Below are positions 1 through 12,884 of a stretch of DNA of 64,000 bases, one piece after another. The DNA comes from Onchocerca volvulus. Lineage: Eukaryota > Nematoda > Chromadorea > Rhabditida > Onchocercidae. Numbering within the stretch: position 1 is the stretch's first letter; the number at the start of each line of letters is the position of its first letter. Location of the stretch: assembly GCA_000499405.2 (NCBI GenBank), contig HG738137.1, positions 15,236,608-15,300,607 on the forward strand, in the 5' to 3' direction. The notes under the pieces are model-generated. The model did not search any database. It was not told the DNA's origin and saw only the letters and a program-made list of their open reading frames with translations. The position numbers and the translations under genes are program-made.

Positions 1-1456
1 TGTCTTGAAATTTTCGGCAAATAGTTAAAAGAACACCTTTTTTTTTTTTTTTTTTGAAATTAGCATCGTAAGAAGTTAAAATGATTTACAACAGTTTTGT
101 TTAGTAAACAGTTTTAAACTGAAATTTTTTTTTGTCTTGTTTTCTCGTTTTCTTTTCTTTTTTATTATTTATTTCTTTCTATTTTTTTTTGCTTTTGTTA
201 AAATGCACATACAAATTTAATATAAAACACAGAAAATAATTAATTGTCAACAAAAACGAATTTTTTCGCTCTTTTTTTTCCTTTTCTCCGTTTTTCGATA
301 CTTTTCTCAAAATGGATTTATATTGAATTTAATGCTTAAAATAAGAAAAAGAAAATGAATTTTTGTTTTTTCTTCTGCTTTTCTTTTCTTTTATTTATTT
401 ATTTTTTTTTTCATGGAATTTGATATATAAATTAATTGTCAACAAGTGGACTGAAAATTTATTATTTATCAAAATATTTCACGCATGGTTAGCAATGATA
501 TGATAAGATATGATATGCCTATGATGTACTAGGCAGCAATTATATATGATAATAAAATCGATTATCATAGTAAATACTGAATAAAATGTGAAAATAATTT
601 TAAAATTAATTACTTTAATTATCATATTAGATGCAATGATATTTATCAATTGATAAATCCCGATAAGACAATGGTTCATTAGTGAAGATAAAATGATGAT
701 ATCATTCATTTGATAAATGATGAAAAAAAAGTGTACAAAGATAGGATGAAAGGTGGAAGGAAATGAGAAGAGAAGATAAGCAAAAGCAGGATAGATATCC
801 GAAATAAAACTGGTTATCAATTGATTTATCAATTTTTTGAACGATATCACAATCATGTGCTGATTATCACAGCATCCAAATAATAGGCCACTGCTAAGAA
901 AATGAAGTTTTATTTAATGCTAATTGTTTAAACTTGAATATTCATAATTTGTGCCGAAAAATATTTTTTAAGCAATAATTGAAAATTTCGGGTTATTTTA
1001 TTATGATTTAATTTTTTTCCCTCCTAATTTTTAATCGATTGTTTTGTAATTTTTTAAGAGAAAGAAGAAATTGTATATTAACAAAGTGAAAAAAGCAAAA
1101 AGAAAAAAGGAGTTTAAGATATTTATTATTATTGACGAAAGAATGGTTTATTTAAGATTTCTATTATAATAAAAAACTTGTTTGTAATAAAATTACTTGT
1201 AATTAGTTCGAATTTTTTCTTCTATTGTTAAGCTAAATTACTTACCTAATTTAGTAATTTTCAAATTTTCAATCAAATTAAAATTATTGCATTATATTAT
1301 TATTACAGTTCATTTGATATTATTTTTGCTATTTATGCATTAATGATGTGACGATAAAAATAAATATCTTCTTGCGTTTTTTCTTTTTTCTTGTGATACT
1401 AGAAATTTAAATTTTTTATTCTATTATAATTTTCAAATGTCTTATTATGATTATAA

Positions 1457-2090
1457 GTTTCAGTCTCTTTTCCCTTTTTTTTTTTTTTACGAAATAATTT
1501 TTTTTTTGGTTTGTTCAAAAATTTAGGTTATCTTATCTCATTTCCATTCATCCCGATTTTTATCAAATTTTCGAAGAAAACACTTTTAATTTTATTTCTT
1601 TTCGCAAAAATTCAATAATTGTTTCAGAATAAAATCTATTCTATTAAAATTTTTCGAAATCCACATTCTTATTGAGTTATATCAGTCAAAAAATTATTCT
1701 TTATAATTATGTTTGACATTATCATAAATGAAAAAGTGTGAAAAAAAAAAGTTCAAAAAAGAAAAAATTCTTCGTAATAAAAAAGCAAAAATTTGCTGAG
1801 AAATGGAAACAAAAAAATCTGCAATTAAAATCCTTAGTAATTTGATTTTCCTTATTGAAAGAATCATTTATTTGATTTCAGGTTCATCTTCTTTTTTTTT
1901 TTTTTGAAAAATAATTTACTTTTTTTGTTGTTAGAAATTTAGGTTAGATCATTCTAATTCCTTTCATCATGATTTTTATCGAATTTCCGAAATTGCACAT
2001 TTTTTTTTTCATTCTTTCTTTTTTTCCAAAATTTTGTATTTATTTCAAAATAAAACGTATCCTGCTTAAATTTATCGTGATTTTTCGTTT
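1457..2090. repeat. Degenerate tandem duplication, two ~215 bp copies
   Basis: Positions 1457-1670 and 1877-2090 align in order. Each has a poly-T run, then AAATTTAGGTTA, then a CATTC/CTTTCATC..GATTTTTATC core, then TTTCGAA or TTCCGAA, and a TTTCAGAATAAAA-like segment. Copies are heavily diverged, so this is an old local duplication with no coding content. Confidence 0.5.
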
Positions 2091-3597
2091 ATTTTTTTGA
2101 ATGATATATAGATTTTCCATAGCAAACTATCTAGTCGAAATTATTCTATAATGAATATCTAATATAAGAGAAAATTTAATTATATCATTACTAATTTAAC
2201 TGAAATCAAGAATTAGATTAAATATCTAAATTTCCAAATAGATATCTCCAAAAATGTCGAAATTGAATTCTAATTTTTGTTCATGAATCGAACTTATATT
2301 GTGACATTTTCGGATAATTAGCTTAACCATATAATTTAATTAGTATTACTATTAGGATGAATATCCTACCTTGTTATTTTTAATATAAATTTACATCTTT
2401 ATTCATTTATTGATTAATTTACGTGATTATCCTATAACACAATAATAAATAATTGATTATGAATCAATAAATACTTAAGTACAAAATTTCGATAAATCTG
2501 ATCTATAAAACAAATAAGTTATTTTCTTAGGATGAATTAAATTTATTACGAAAATATTGCTTGCCCTGTTTGACAGCATATATTTCAGTTTCATCACGAA
2601 AGGGACGATTTAAATATTTATTTTCAAAATAATTGTTAGTTTAATGATGAATCTTTAAATAAAGTTTGTCCACATTTAGCTATTTATTGCTGAAAATTAT
2701 AATCAAAATTTTTTTTTTGAAAAATTGATTGAGATTTTATTCTGTGCCATTTAATTTTGATAAAATAGTAAAATAATGCAGTTTAAGACTATGAACAAAA
2801 TAAATTTATTAACTCGTCGTATTTTCGATATGATTAAGATAATGAATTTATGGTGCAAAGTGATTTGTTCCATTCTTTTAATTTACAAAAAAATTTTTTA
2901 AAAAGAAATTTTATTCCAACTTGATTTATTAATTTTAATCCATTAAAAATATTAGCATGCAGCAATATATCATACATAATTATTATAATCATTATAACAT
3001 ATGTACATCTTAATCGTTACGTTAAAAATATCTTGCATATAAAAAAAAACATTTTAATTGTTTTAATAACTTGAAAAAAATATCTAAATTGTTAAAATAT
3101 TTTGATAATTGCGCTCAATTTATTTCTATTTAATAACATTATTATTACCGGTTTTTGTTTATTTCAAAAAAAATTGTAGGCAAAAAATTAGTACAAATAT
3201 CTGTATATAATGGATATTTATTTATACTGAAATGATATATTGTATATTTACTTGTAATGAAGATAGATATTTATCTGAAATTAAAATTTGCTATAATTTT
3301 TTTTTTTCTTCAGCCTTTTGAAACAAATCTTTTACACACAAGATAAAATAAATCTATAAATAATTTTGCTCGCTAATTCATTGTATTATCTTAAAAAGTA
3401 ATTGTCCACAATTAAAAAAAAAAAAGAAAAATTAATTCTAGATAATTTAATCGTCCTATTTTATAAGACAATTTGGTGATTTATTTAATTTTTAAGTTGA
3501 ACAAAAATTTGCAAACATGAAGTTTTGTATGCATTTCGAAAAGCAGAAAGTAAAAATTGATAATGAAAATTTCCCGTAATATAATTTGCAAAAGTGT

Positions 3598-3690
3598 CAA
3601 TGATGCATGCATGCAGATCATCACTACAAGTGTGATGCATGCATTTTCAATGATACATGCATGCAGATCATCACCACAAGTGCATGCATC
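3598..3690. repeat. Two-copy ~46 bp tandem repeat rich in TGCATGCA
   Basis: Copy 1 (3598-3644) and copy 2 (3647-3690) share TCAATGATxCATGCATGCAG followed by ATCATCACxACAAGTG and a second TGCATGCAT. The palindromic TGCATGCA appears at both ends of each unit, so each can form a small hairpin. Confidence 0.75.
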
Positions 3691-5402
3691 ATGAATTACT
3701 AATAATAACAAAATTTAAGCTTCATTGAATGAAGTTATTGTCCCGATCATATTAAAGTAAATTGATGAGATGAAAATTTAAAAAAGTTGCAGCAAAATTT
3801 TAGAAATGCATCAGAGCAAATTTCTCATCGAACAAGAAATCCAATGAGAAATTGAAATCTTTTCTTGTTCCTTTTTGTTTTTTCTTTTTTTTATCTATTA
3901 ACTTTTTAACATTCTTTTTCAATGTCCTATCTGATTTTGATTGCTAATTTTTTCATCAATTTTTCATTCAATTTTATATTATTAATTTCCTCCTTCAATT
4001 TATTATCCGATTTTTGATATTAAAAAAAAAAAAAAAAAAAAAAAATGAAAAAAGAAAAAGCCCGGTTAGAAAATTTAGGACAAATATGTTAAAAGTTAGG
4101 AAAAATATTGATCAACTCTAATGAATTGTGATTCCATTTATTTAATAATTTTTTGCTTTCTTTCAATTTCAGTATTAAGTTTACTCATATTTACAATAAA
4201 ATATACGTACGTATAATACGTTTGCATCCTAATTTATCCATATATATATACACTCATATATTATACAGTATACTTCAAATCTAAGTACAGGTAAAATATA
4301 CATTTAGATATATGCATATGAAATATATACGTCTGCGAATACAGTAAGTAAAGTAAATAAAGAATACGGTAAACATCTATACAGTAAAAAGATATAAATT
4401 ATACAATACGGTAAAATAAAAACCCATTCAGAACTATCCATTTGTTATTGAAGCGTGTTTTGTTTTTAACAATCATCCATAAAATGTCCATAAAAGATGA
4501 CAAAATTGGGACAAAAGAAGAAATTATCAACTGTATCACCGATCATTAATTTTTCCTTTCCAAAATTTCTTTATTTGTTTGTAAACACATTCAGATATTT
4601 ATTCATTTATTTAGCTAATTTATCCATTTTTTTATTTGTTCATTCATTTATTACTCATTTCATAATTTTAACACCTTTAACTTTTTAAAATTATTTATTT
4701 TAATTAGAATTTTCGATTATGCGCATATTTACTCATTTATTTAATCCATCTAAAATCTATCAAAATTTCCTTTTTTTTTTTGTTTCATTTGAAAAATTAT
4801 TAGATAATAATTTCCTTCTTTTATCTTTAATCATTTTATTAATTGTTTATACAAATATTGCCAACATTCTCTCATTTCCTATCATCATCCTTTGTTGTGT
4901 TTCCTTTTCGAAGAGAAAACTGGTCCGAACAAGTTTTACAGAATTGGTTTCAGATTATTCATATCATAATCAGATATGATAAAAATTTTCGATGCAAGTC
5001 ATTGATAAGTCCAGTTTTATTCGATTACTTCAATTATATGTCATAATTAATTAAGTTCAAAATATTCTTTCAATAATTCTTTTGACAATAGCTTTTTTCT
5101 TCTCTTCATACTTTCGTCATTTTAAACAATTAATTTATTACTCAAAATATATTAAATTTATCAAATTCATTTTAATATAGTTACCTTATTTGCATACTCA
5201 TTTCATTTGTTCATCTATAACTTTTAATTTCTTAATTATTTATAATTTTTCCTTAATTTTAATTTATGTAATGGAAATATGAATAATATTTTGTTGTTGT
5301 AATATCAATTCTCGAGTAATAATTCGTTTTTTTTTTTGATAATTATATACATTTTTATATTTATTCGTTTATTCTATATCGATCGAGTAAGTTTTTTTTT
5401 TC

Positions 5403-5412
5403 GTTTTTTAAG
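5403..5412 (+). promoter_or_regulatory. Probable SL trans-splice acceptor for the Q-rich gene
   Basis: A pyrimidine run ending in TTTTTTAAG stops at 5412, four bases before the ATG at 5416. The same arrangement (acceptor-like AG a few bases before the first ATG) is seen at the other genes in this window, which argues for trans-splicing rather than chance. Confidence 0.5.
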
Positions 5413-5415
5413 GGG

Positions 5416-8400
5416 ATGGATTTTTGCGGATTTTATTTATTTGCTTTATTATGCACTTCAATATGCATATTAAGTGATTCACTGAAAGTAAGTACTTATT
5501 TTAATTCATAAATTATTCAATTTATATTTAAATATAAATAAAATTTAATAAATGAATTTTCTCAATTCAATGATTCAAATATTGAATTTATTATGATTTA
5601 CAAGTATGAGTAATTTATTACTTGTAATCAACATCAGCGAAAATTGATTATGACATTCAAATCATTTTTGAAAATTTAGATTCCAAATAACTAATAAAAA
5701 TAGCAAATGAATTGTAAATCAATATTTATTTATGTATTTTTATTTTTATTTTTCAATTTTTTCCTATTTTACAGCTACCTGGACCAGGTGATTGGATTGC
5801 GATAACGAAAATATTAAATCTACCATACAGTCCATATTTTTTTCCGGAAATACCACTTTTGATAGCTCCCAAAAGAACGAAACTTTTCGGTTTACCACCT
5901 TTATTCATTAATCCAATAGGTAAATCTTTCTATTACATTCAATACGATCTGAAAACTTTCTAACAAAAGAAGAGGAAGCGGGAAAAATTTGAATTTAAAA
6001 AAAATAATTAAATAAAGAAAAATACATTAAAAAAATAATAAATGATTGATAGATTTAAGATAAACAAGATGATAAAAAAACATATACAAATAAAACAAAA
6101 CATAAATATTAAACATTTTTTCATTTAACAAAATTATGAAGAAAGAAAAAAAAGTTAAAATATATGCTATCAATGACATTTGATGGAATTGTAAAAATTT
6201 TTTACAAAAATAAAAAAGCAATGATTAATTTATTTTTCTTGGAAATTTCGAAAGAAAAAAAGAAAGTTGAAATGAAAAATAATTGTAGAGCATTTTGAAT
6301 TTTATGGCAAAAAAATTTTTTTTTGAAAAAAAGAAAACTTTGTCGATAAAAAAGTAATATGTAACAAAATTTTTAGCAAGTTTTGTTGTAAAATTATGCA
6401 TATAATCAAAAAAGAAAAAAAATTGTACAATTATTACTTTAAGTTTCGAATAGTTTGAGCCAAGAGAGATTAAGATTTCGATTTATCGATTAAGTGCATT
6501 TAAAATTCGTATAAGCCATGTTGAATTAATATTATTATTCGAAGAATAAAAATATGCAACAATATTTATTGTAGTAAAAAATGAATTAAACCTTTTGATA
6601 TTTTGAATGCCAAAAGATTAAAATAAAGATTGCTTAAAATTTTTCGTAATAATTTAAAATTTTAAAATTTTAACTGATAACGTTTGATAAAATGTATTGA
6701 ATTACGCAAATATAGATCAGCAATAATACAAATAATTTAATCGCAGTAATAGATAGGTTTATTTTAAAAGAATAAAAGAGGAAATTGGCTAAAAAAAGAA
6801 ATGCCTAAAAATTATTCCGAACATTGCAGAAAATATTGAGCATTCTTGAAAGTTAGAAAAAACCTTGCAACTTGGATTTGTTTCATAGGTTTTTTTTTTT
6901 TTAATTTAAAACTTCAACATTCCAATTTTCTTCACGAATTTAATAAGTTAAGTAAAATGTGGCAGCCAGAATTGAATTGGTAATAGAACAAATAATTTTG
7001 GTGAATTTTTTTAAAATTTAAATTGATGAAATTACTTTTTTCTTTTTTAGATGATAAATAAGCGTATTTTACTATTTACTTTATCTCTATCTCAGCCTAC
7101 GAGAAAGTTGAAAAAAATGATGGTGATGATGATGATAAATATCGAATCTTCCGAAAGATTTTATGCTCAAACATTAAATTCGTTAAATTTCGATGAATGA
7201 AAAAATTACAGTAAAATTGAGGAAGAAAACTTAAAATTTGTATGAATTACGTAGTAATTTCTTCATTACATCTAATGATCGTAATTGATAATAAAATTAG
7301 GTTGATTAAAAAAAAATTGGTTCGAATTATTAAGATTTTAAATTAAAAATAAAGTTGAGAAGCAAAGAACTGATGATAATTTCAAGAGGTAAATAGTCTA
7401 AAGAAATTACATAACAATCAAATAAATAGAATTTGTTTTTAAAAAAAAAAAATTTCGCCAAAGACTGTTAAGGTTGTATTATGCAACATATCAAAGTAAT
7501 TTCTTTTCTTCCTCTCATAATTAAGAAATTTAAATTTTTATTTATATCAAAAAAAAATTTTAATTTAGGCATTACAACAACACAACCAACACATTTATCA
7601 AATCGTACAACAATTGATCCATTGTTAAAATTACTTACCTCACCATTATTTACACTGCCACCACCACCAAAAATTGATAACTATGGTTCGTTTTCTTTTC
7701 ATATTTAAAATTTTGCAATTTTGCATAGAATTTTAAAAAAAAGAAAAAAAAAGATCGATAAATAAACATTTTGATAAGCTAATAGCTAATTTATTTCATG
7801 TGAAAATATAATAGAAACTTTTAGGTCGATTTTAAAATTAATCACTGACATATTGTATTCCGATTGATTTCTTTTTTTTTTTTTTTTTCTTTTTCTTTTG
7901 CTAAATTATAATTACGATAATAGAAAAAAAATTCTCAATTTTAAATTTATCACGTTTTTTTTCAAATTAAAAATTTGTAAAATTTTTTTTTTTTAACAAT
8001 AAAATATAAATTATTTCTTATTCAAAAGGTATCAATACAATACCAGAATTACCACCACAACATGAATCAATTTATGAGGGAATGTTTGCACCAGATGGTA
8101 GTTTAATTAAGAAAAAGAATGATACGGAAAAAAATGCAAAACGCATTGAAATAAGTAAGGTAAAATTTTAACAAAATTATCATATTTTGTATTTTAATGT
8201 TAAGTGACAATCAATTTACCACTTTTTTTAGATTGATGATCGAAATGGATCGGAAGGAAACGAGGAAAATTTACGTGATATACGTGCTGCTGATGGTCCA
8301 TTAATTAATGATGATTATGATTCATATCCTGTAAGTTTCAAATTGTTTTTTTTTGAAATAGAAAAAGAACCATAAATTTTTGATAATCATTACAAAAGTT

Positions 8401-11400
8401 CACTTTGATAATTTATTTTCATAATTGTTATAGAAGTCAAATTATACCATCATAAATATGTATAAATATAAGATAAAACTATGATCTATACATATACTGA
8501 TATTGTTATCATTTACCTGTTAATAATGATAAATGTGATAATGCTAATCGTTATCAAATACTGTCAATGTTTTGCATGTACATTAACGGATAACTTGTTG
8601 TAAAAGTAAAAATAATTTTTAGTATCATAAAATCATCTTAATTTATCAAAATGAATATATTTGCGTATGTAAACATTGCTGATAATTATCTTTCTTATCA
8701 TATAATCAATAGATTAACAGATGATAATGCATATACAATAATTTATCATTCTTATCATACAATTATGACAAAATATGCAAAAAAAAAAAACAAAAATCAA
8801 GAAATTTTTACAAATTTGCAATAATGCATTATAAATTAATATCAGCAATACGTAAGTCGCTGATAAATCGTTTATTCATGCATATCATTAATCAATTCAA
8901 TAATGATACAATTTTTCTTCATTTTTTTTTCATTGTCATTTCTAAAATTTAATTAATTGCATGATTTTAGGATGAAAACAATGTCAGGAATCGTGAAGAA
9001 AGTAAAATTGAAGCTAATTTCTTGCGTAGAAATATGCATGACAATAGGAACAATGCAAAATTGCAATCAACTGAGCTTATTGATAATGATGATAATAATG
9101 TACAGTAAAAAGTTTAACTTTTTCTATCTAAAAATTTTATGATAACTCTACAAAATATAGACATAATTGAATTGTTATCAATTTTTTCTTTTTCAGATAA
9201 TCACTTCATCATTATCCAACTTATTTCCATCTAATAATGTTGAAACAGCAATTACTGCCACAGGTAAGTTTACTAATTAACTTGATAATTTCAGACTTTT
9301 AAAATATTTTTTCTACTTTTAGTATATTTACTTTAAAGTAAATTAATTTCAATTGTATGATACTAACCATTTTCTTTTCCAATTATGAATTGAATTTTGA
9401 TCCTTTACTTCTATTCCAATATTTCCATCAGTATTTTATTGCTAATAAGTTATTTTTACTTTAAGTAATTATTGATTTATTTATATTAAATTTCCCGACT
9501 AATTCTTTCCAAATTTTTTAATTCTTAGGAGCAATTAAACCAAAACTAAAATCATCAACGGCTACTCGACTGCGAGTTTTAATTACCGATGAAAAAGATA
9601 CATCTGCTGAAAAATATGAAAATTTCGATCTCGGTAGACTTTTTGCTCCTTTTTCCTTTGATCCATCTTTGCTCTCATTTTCATCCTTCGGAGAAGAGAC
9701 AAACTTTAAAAAATTCGAAAAAACATAAAATTAAAGAAAAATTTGTTAAAAAGCGCGAAAATAAATGAATGGTATAATATGCAATTTTGTTGAAAGTTAA
9801 AAAATTTTTCATCGGAAAAAAAAGGACAGTGAATTAAATTATCGAAATCATATAAATTGCATGAGATAGCAGAAGAAAATTAATCATTTGTCAAGCAGTT
9901 TAATCAAAATTTATAAATAATGCAAATTTTGTTGTAGCATCTAAAACGGAAGATGGAAAACCACACAGAATTTTCCCGCGATCCGATCAATCATCGGTGC
10001 AAGTAAATCCATCAATTGAGCAAATTTTGGAAAATGAAAATATTGTTGAGTTATCAGCATGGCAAAAAATTAATAGCCGAAGTTTGCATCGAACAACAAT
10101 TCATCCGAATGTTCATTTTATCGTTCGTGATGGTGAAATTGATCGTAGTGAAGTTGCATCTTCGATAAAGTTTAAAACGGCACCACGTGCAAATTTTTTG
10201 CCAAAAAAAAAAGATGAATTTGCATTGGAAGAGCATGAAAGTGCACAAGATTTGATCAATTTAGCGCAAAAATTGCAGCCGAAGAATTTAATTTTTGACG
10301 GACAACATGAAAAGGTATATTTCATTTAAAATATAAATAAAACGCAATAGTGTAACCACTATTATCGCACCCGAAATTAACCGAAGAGATGATAATGAAC
10401 AATAAGTGTACGTTAACAGTAAAATTGATTCTTTCAAAATTCGATGAATTTGATTAATTATCATTTATTTATGCAGTTACTAATAATTCACTATTACAGC
10501 TTCAACAACAACAACAACAACAACAAAAACAACAACAACAACTACTACAATACCAGCAACAACCACAACAACAATATAAACAATCGATTTTATTTGTCAA
10601 TTTTTACAAAATAGATTCAAATATTTCTCGTATTTTCATTAATGTTTAAATTGTTATTCTTATACAGACGAGAAAAAAAGCAATTTTTTGGAAATTTTTT
10701 TTTTTCAAATGTTTATATTATTTTAGAATAATTCAAAAGTACATGCACAACCTACTTTGGTAGCTCCAGCAAAAAAATATTACAATTGGAATAATCAATA
10801 TCAATCCGATCGACAATTTCCTCTATATCAACGTAAACAACAACAACAACAACAAACTCCTTATTATCAACTTCAACAACAATCTCCTCAATATCATCCT
10901 CAACAACTATTTCAATATTATCCACAACAACAGCAACAATCATCTAATTATCAATTTCAACAACCTGTTCAACAGCATCTTCAACAACAACAACAACAAC
11001 AACTATTGTTCACACGTGATCCTCAGGATAAAGCTTATCTTCGTGAAGTAGAAGAATATGATCATTTGTTGGAACAGAAACATGTAGTAACTGAAATATT
11101 GGTTTAATTAATTTCCGAAATAAGTGTAAAGATATGGAGTAGAAAAATGAAGTGAAAAAGGTCAAAAATTAATTCATTCTAGCTTAAAAAAGATCAGAAA
11201 TCAAATTTTTTAAAAAGTAAAAAATCAATTTCAAGTCAAAAATTAATTCTATCATAGTAATACTCAGTAATTCTTAGAATTAACTAAAAGACATAACTAA
11301 TTGCTTTACACTTTGGCCTTTTGCCTTACTTTTTTCCATTTTAAATAACGACTTACTTTTCCTTAATTTTTTGATTATAGCAAATTTAAAGAATTTATTC

Positions 11401-12884
11401 AGGCGGAAGTTAGAATACCACAAAATTATCAACCACTTCAAATGCAACAACAGCAACAGCATCCAGTGGTATAATAGTTGTTTCATAAATTTATATTTTT
11501 TAATTTAGACTTCGAAATTTTTAACTTAAAAATTTAAATTTGTATTTTATACGTCGAATATTTCATCAATTGTTTTAAATCAGATAAGAAAAAATAATGC
11601 TATTCTAATGAAGACAAAATTTAAAAAGAAAAAAATTGAATTTTTCATTTTTTAAAATTTGTAATTTTAAAAAGATTATAAAATTCATTACTATTCTCTT
11701 CCTTATTTTTCTTTTTTTTTTTTTTTTTAAAGCAATTTTATCAACAACGAGCATATGCAGCTGATATTTACAATGGAAATGGAACATTGAATGGATTACA
11801 AGAATTGAATTCTCATTTTCAGGTAAATAATTTTGATTATTTCAATTAATTAATTTTTAGGAATCATGTGTATTTTGAGATAATCTGACAAATAGAACAT
11901 ACGAATTTCCATCATATATTTCAATATCCCGATATGAGTTGATACAAAAATATCCTGCAATTTTATATTTCTTTGACTGATAAAAAAATTCACTTCTTTT
12001 CACTTGTTTTTCATTCCATTTATTTATTTACTTATTTATTTTTTTCATTTTGTTTTGCATAAACCATTTATTATAAATTTTTAAGAGATGGGTCATGAAT
12101 TCTTGGAAATTAGAATTCTTTTCTTCTTTTTTCAATTTTTTGGAAATTAAAATTGTAATTTATTCTTATTTATTAGCCATATGATAGTAATACATTGAAT
12201 GAAACGAAATTAGCAGATAAAAAAACTACTTTTTATGATTTGAAATATTTTTCTTTCCATTTTAAAAATTGAATTTCATTTTATTTAATTTTAAGGTACC
12301 AACTGCACAGCATCTACAGCAAAATATTCCGTATCATTCGATCCATACACCAACAACATTGTTTTCTGTAAATCCGACACATTTAGGATATCATATGCAA
12401 CAACAACAACAACAACAACAGCAGTGGGAAGAACAATTTTCACAACGGAACCGCTCAGGTTTCAAATTTTATCTAGTTTTTTCTCATTTAAATCACTTCT
12501 GTTAAGGCTAAAGGATTGAAAAAGACGAAAAAAAAAAAAAATTTACTGAATGCGTTGGTTTGCTATTAAATAGGATATTTTTAAAATGAAAAAGTAAACT
12601 TTGAATAAAATTTAACCAAAATTTGTGCTTAATTACTTCTTTCCCAATTAAATAATAGTTGATACCGAACAAAATGGCTGAAAAAAAAAAAAAAAAAGAA
12701 AAGAAGAAACTATCAAAAATAAATAACTACGATGAAGTATGATTTAATTTTATTTATTTTGAAAGGACAACAACCTCAGACAACAACTTCAAATCCTTTT
12801 TCATCATTAGCGGAACCGTTTACTTTCGATCTTAACAAATTATCACAGAGTATTTTTGGTGAAATTTTTGGCACCAGACATTAG
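5416..12884 (+). CDS. Secreted glutamine-rich protein, 14 exons, ~684 aa
   Basis: Unrecognised product. Exons by phase and splice consensus: 5416-5487, 5775-5919, 7569-7685, 8029-8159, 8232-8330, 8971-9099, 9197-9263, 9529-9633, 9938-10314, 10727-11101, 11403-11468, 11733-11822, 12296-12458, 12766-12884. They sum to 2055 nt and keep one frame to TAG. Exon 1 encodes a signal peptide (MDFCGFYLFALLCTSICIL, residues 1-19). Residues ~25-280 are Pro- and Asp/Asn-rich; exon 9 (~289-414) is charged. Residues ~415-600 are dominated by Gln, Tyr and Pro with CAA/CAG runs, and another (CAA)7 run lies in exon 13. The C-terminus has PFTFDLNKLSQSIFGE. No enzyme domain, TM segment or cysteine scaffold is visible, so an extracellular or structural role is only a guess. 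Least certain junctions are 9099 (AAT|GTACAG) and 11101 (TTG|GTTTAA; an alternative donor is CAT|GTAGTA just upstream). Confidence 0.75.
9634..9763 (+). other. Alternative 3' end of the Q-rich gene (short isoform)
   Basis: If the donor after 9633 is not used, the frame stays open for 31 more codons and ends with TAA at 9728. An AATAAA-type signal follows near 9758. The tail contains PFSFDPSLLSFSSFGE, clearly similar to PFTFDLNKLSQSIFGE at the end of the long form. A random intron would not be expected to encode this, so I infer a real short isoform of about 320 aa. Confidence 0.5.
10500..10649 (+). repeat. (CAA)n tract, possible cassette or terminal exon
   Basis: After a good acceptor (CTATTACAG, ending 10499) the frame reads Leu then a poly-Gln run from CAA repeats, and continues open to TAA at 10649. 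There is no good donor before the stop. It is therefore either an alternative terminal exon of the Q-rich gene, or an intronic microsatellite skipped by splicing 10314 to 10727 (both junctions phase 0). I left it out of the main model. Confidence 0.45.

Larger units (their letters stand above)
1..5402. other. Intergenic, AT-rich, no gene seen
   Basis: I see no convincing exon on either strand. Open frames here (for example 479-856 minus and 4497-5046 plus) are Ile/Phe/Leu/Tyr-rich translations of low-complexity DNA with no splice or homology support. The stretch holds poly-A/T tracts, a degenerate tandem duplication near 1.46-2.09 kb and a short repeat at 3.6 kb. It presumably contains the promoter of the gene starting at 5416. 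Confidence 0.6.

Noticed and set aside
12177..12272. A possible exon of the Q-rich gene starting CCATATGATAGTAATAC.
   Set aside because: It has an acceptor but no GT donor before its stop, and the flanking exons (11822 and 12296) join in phase without it.
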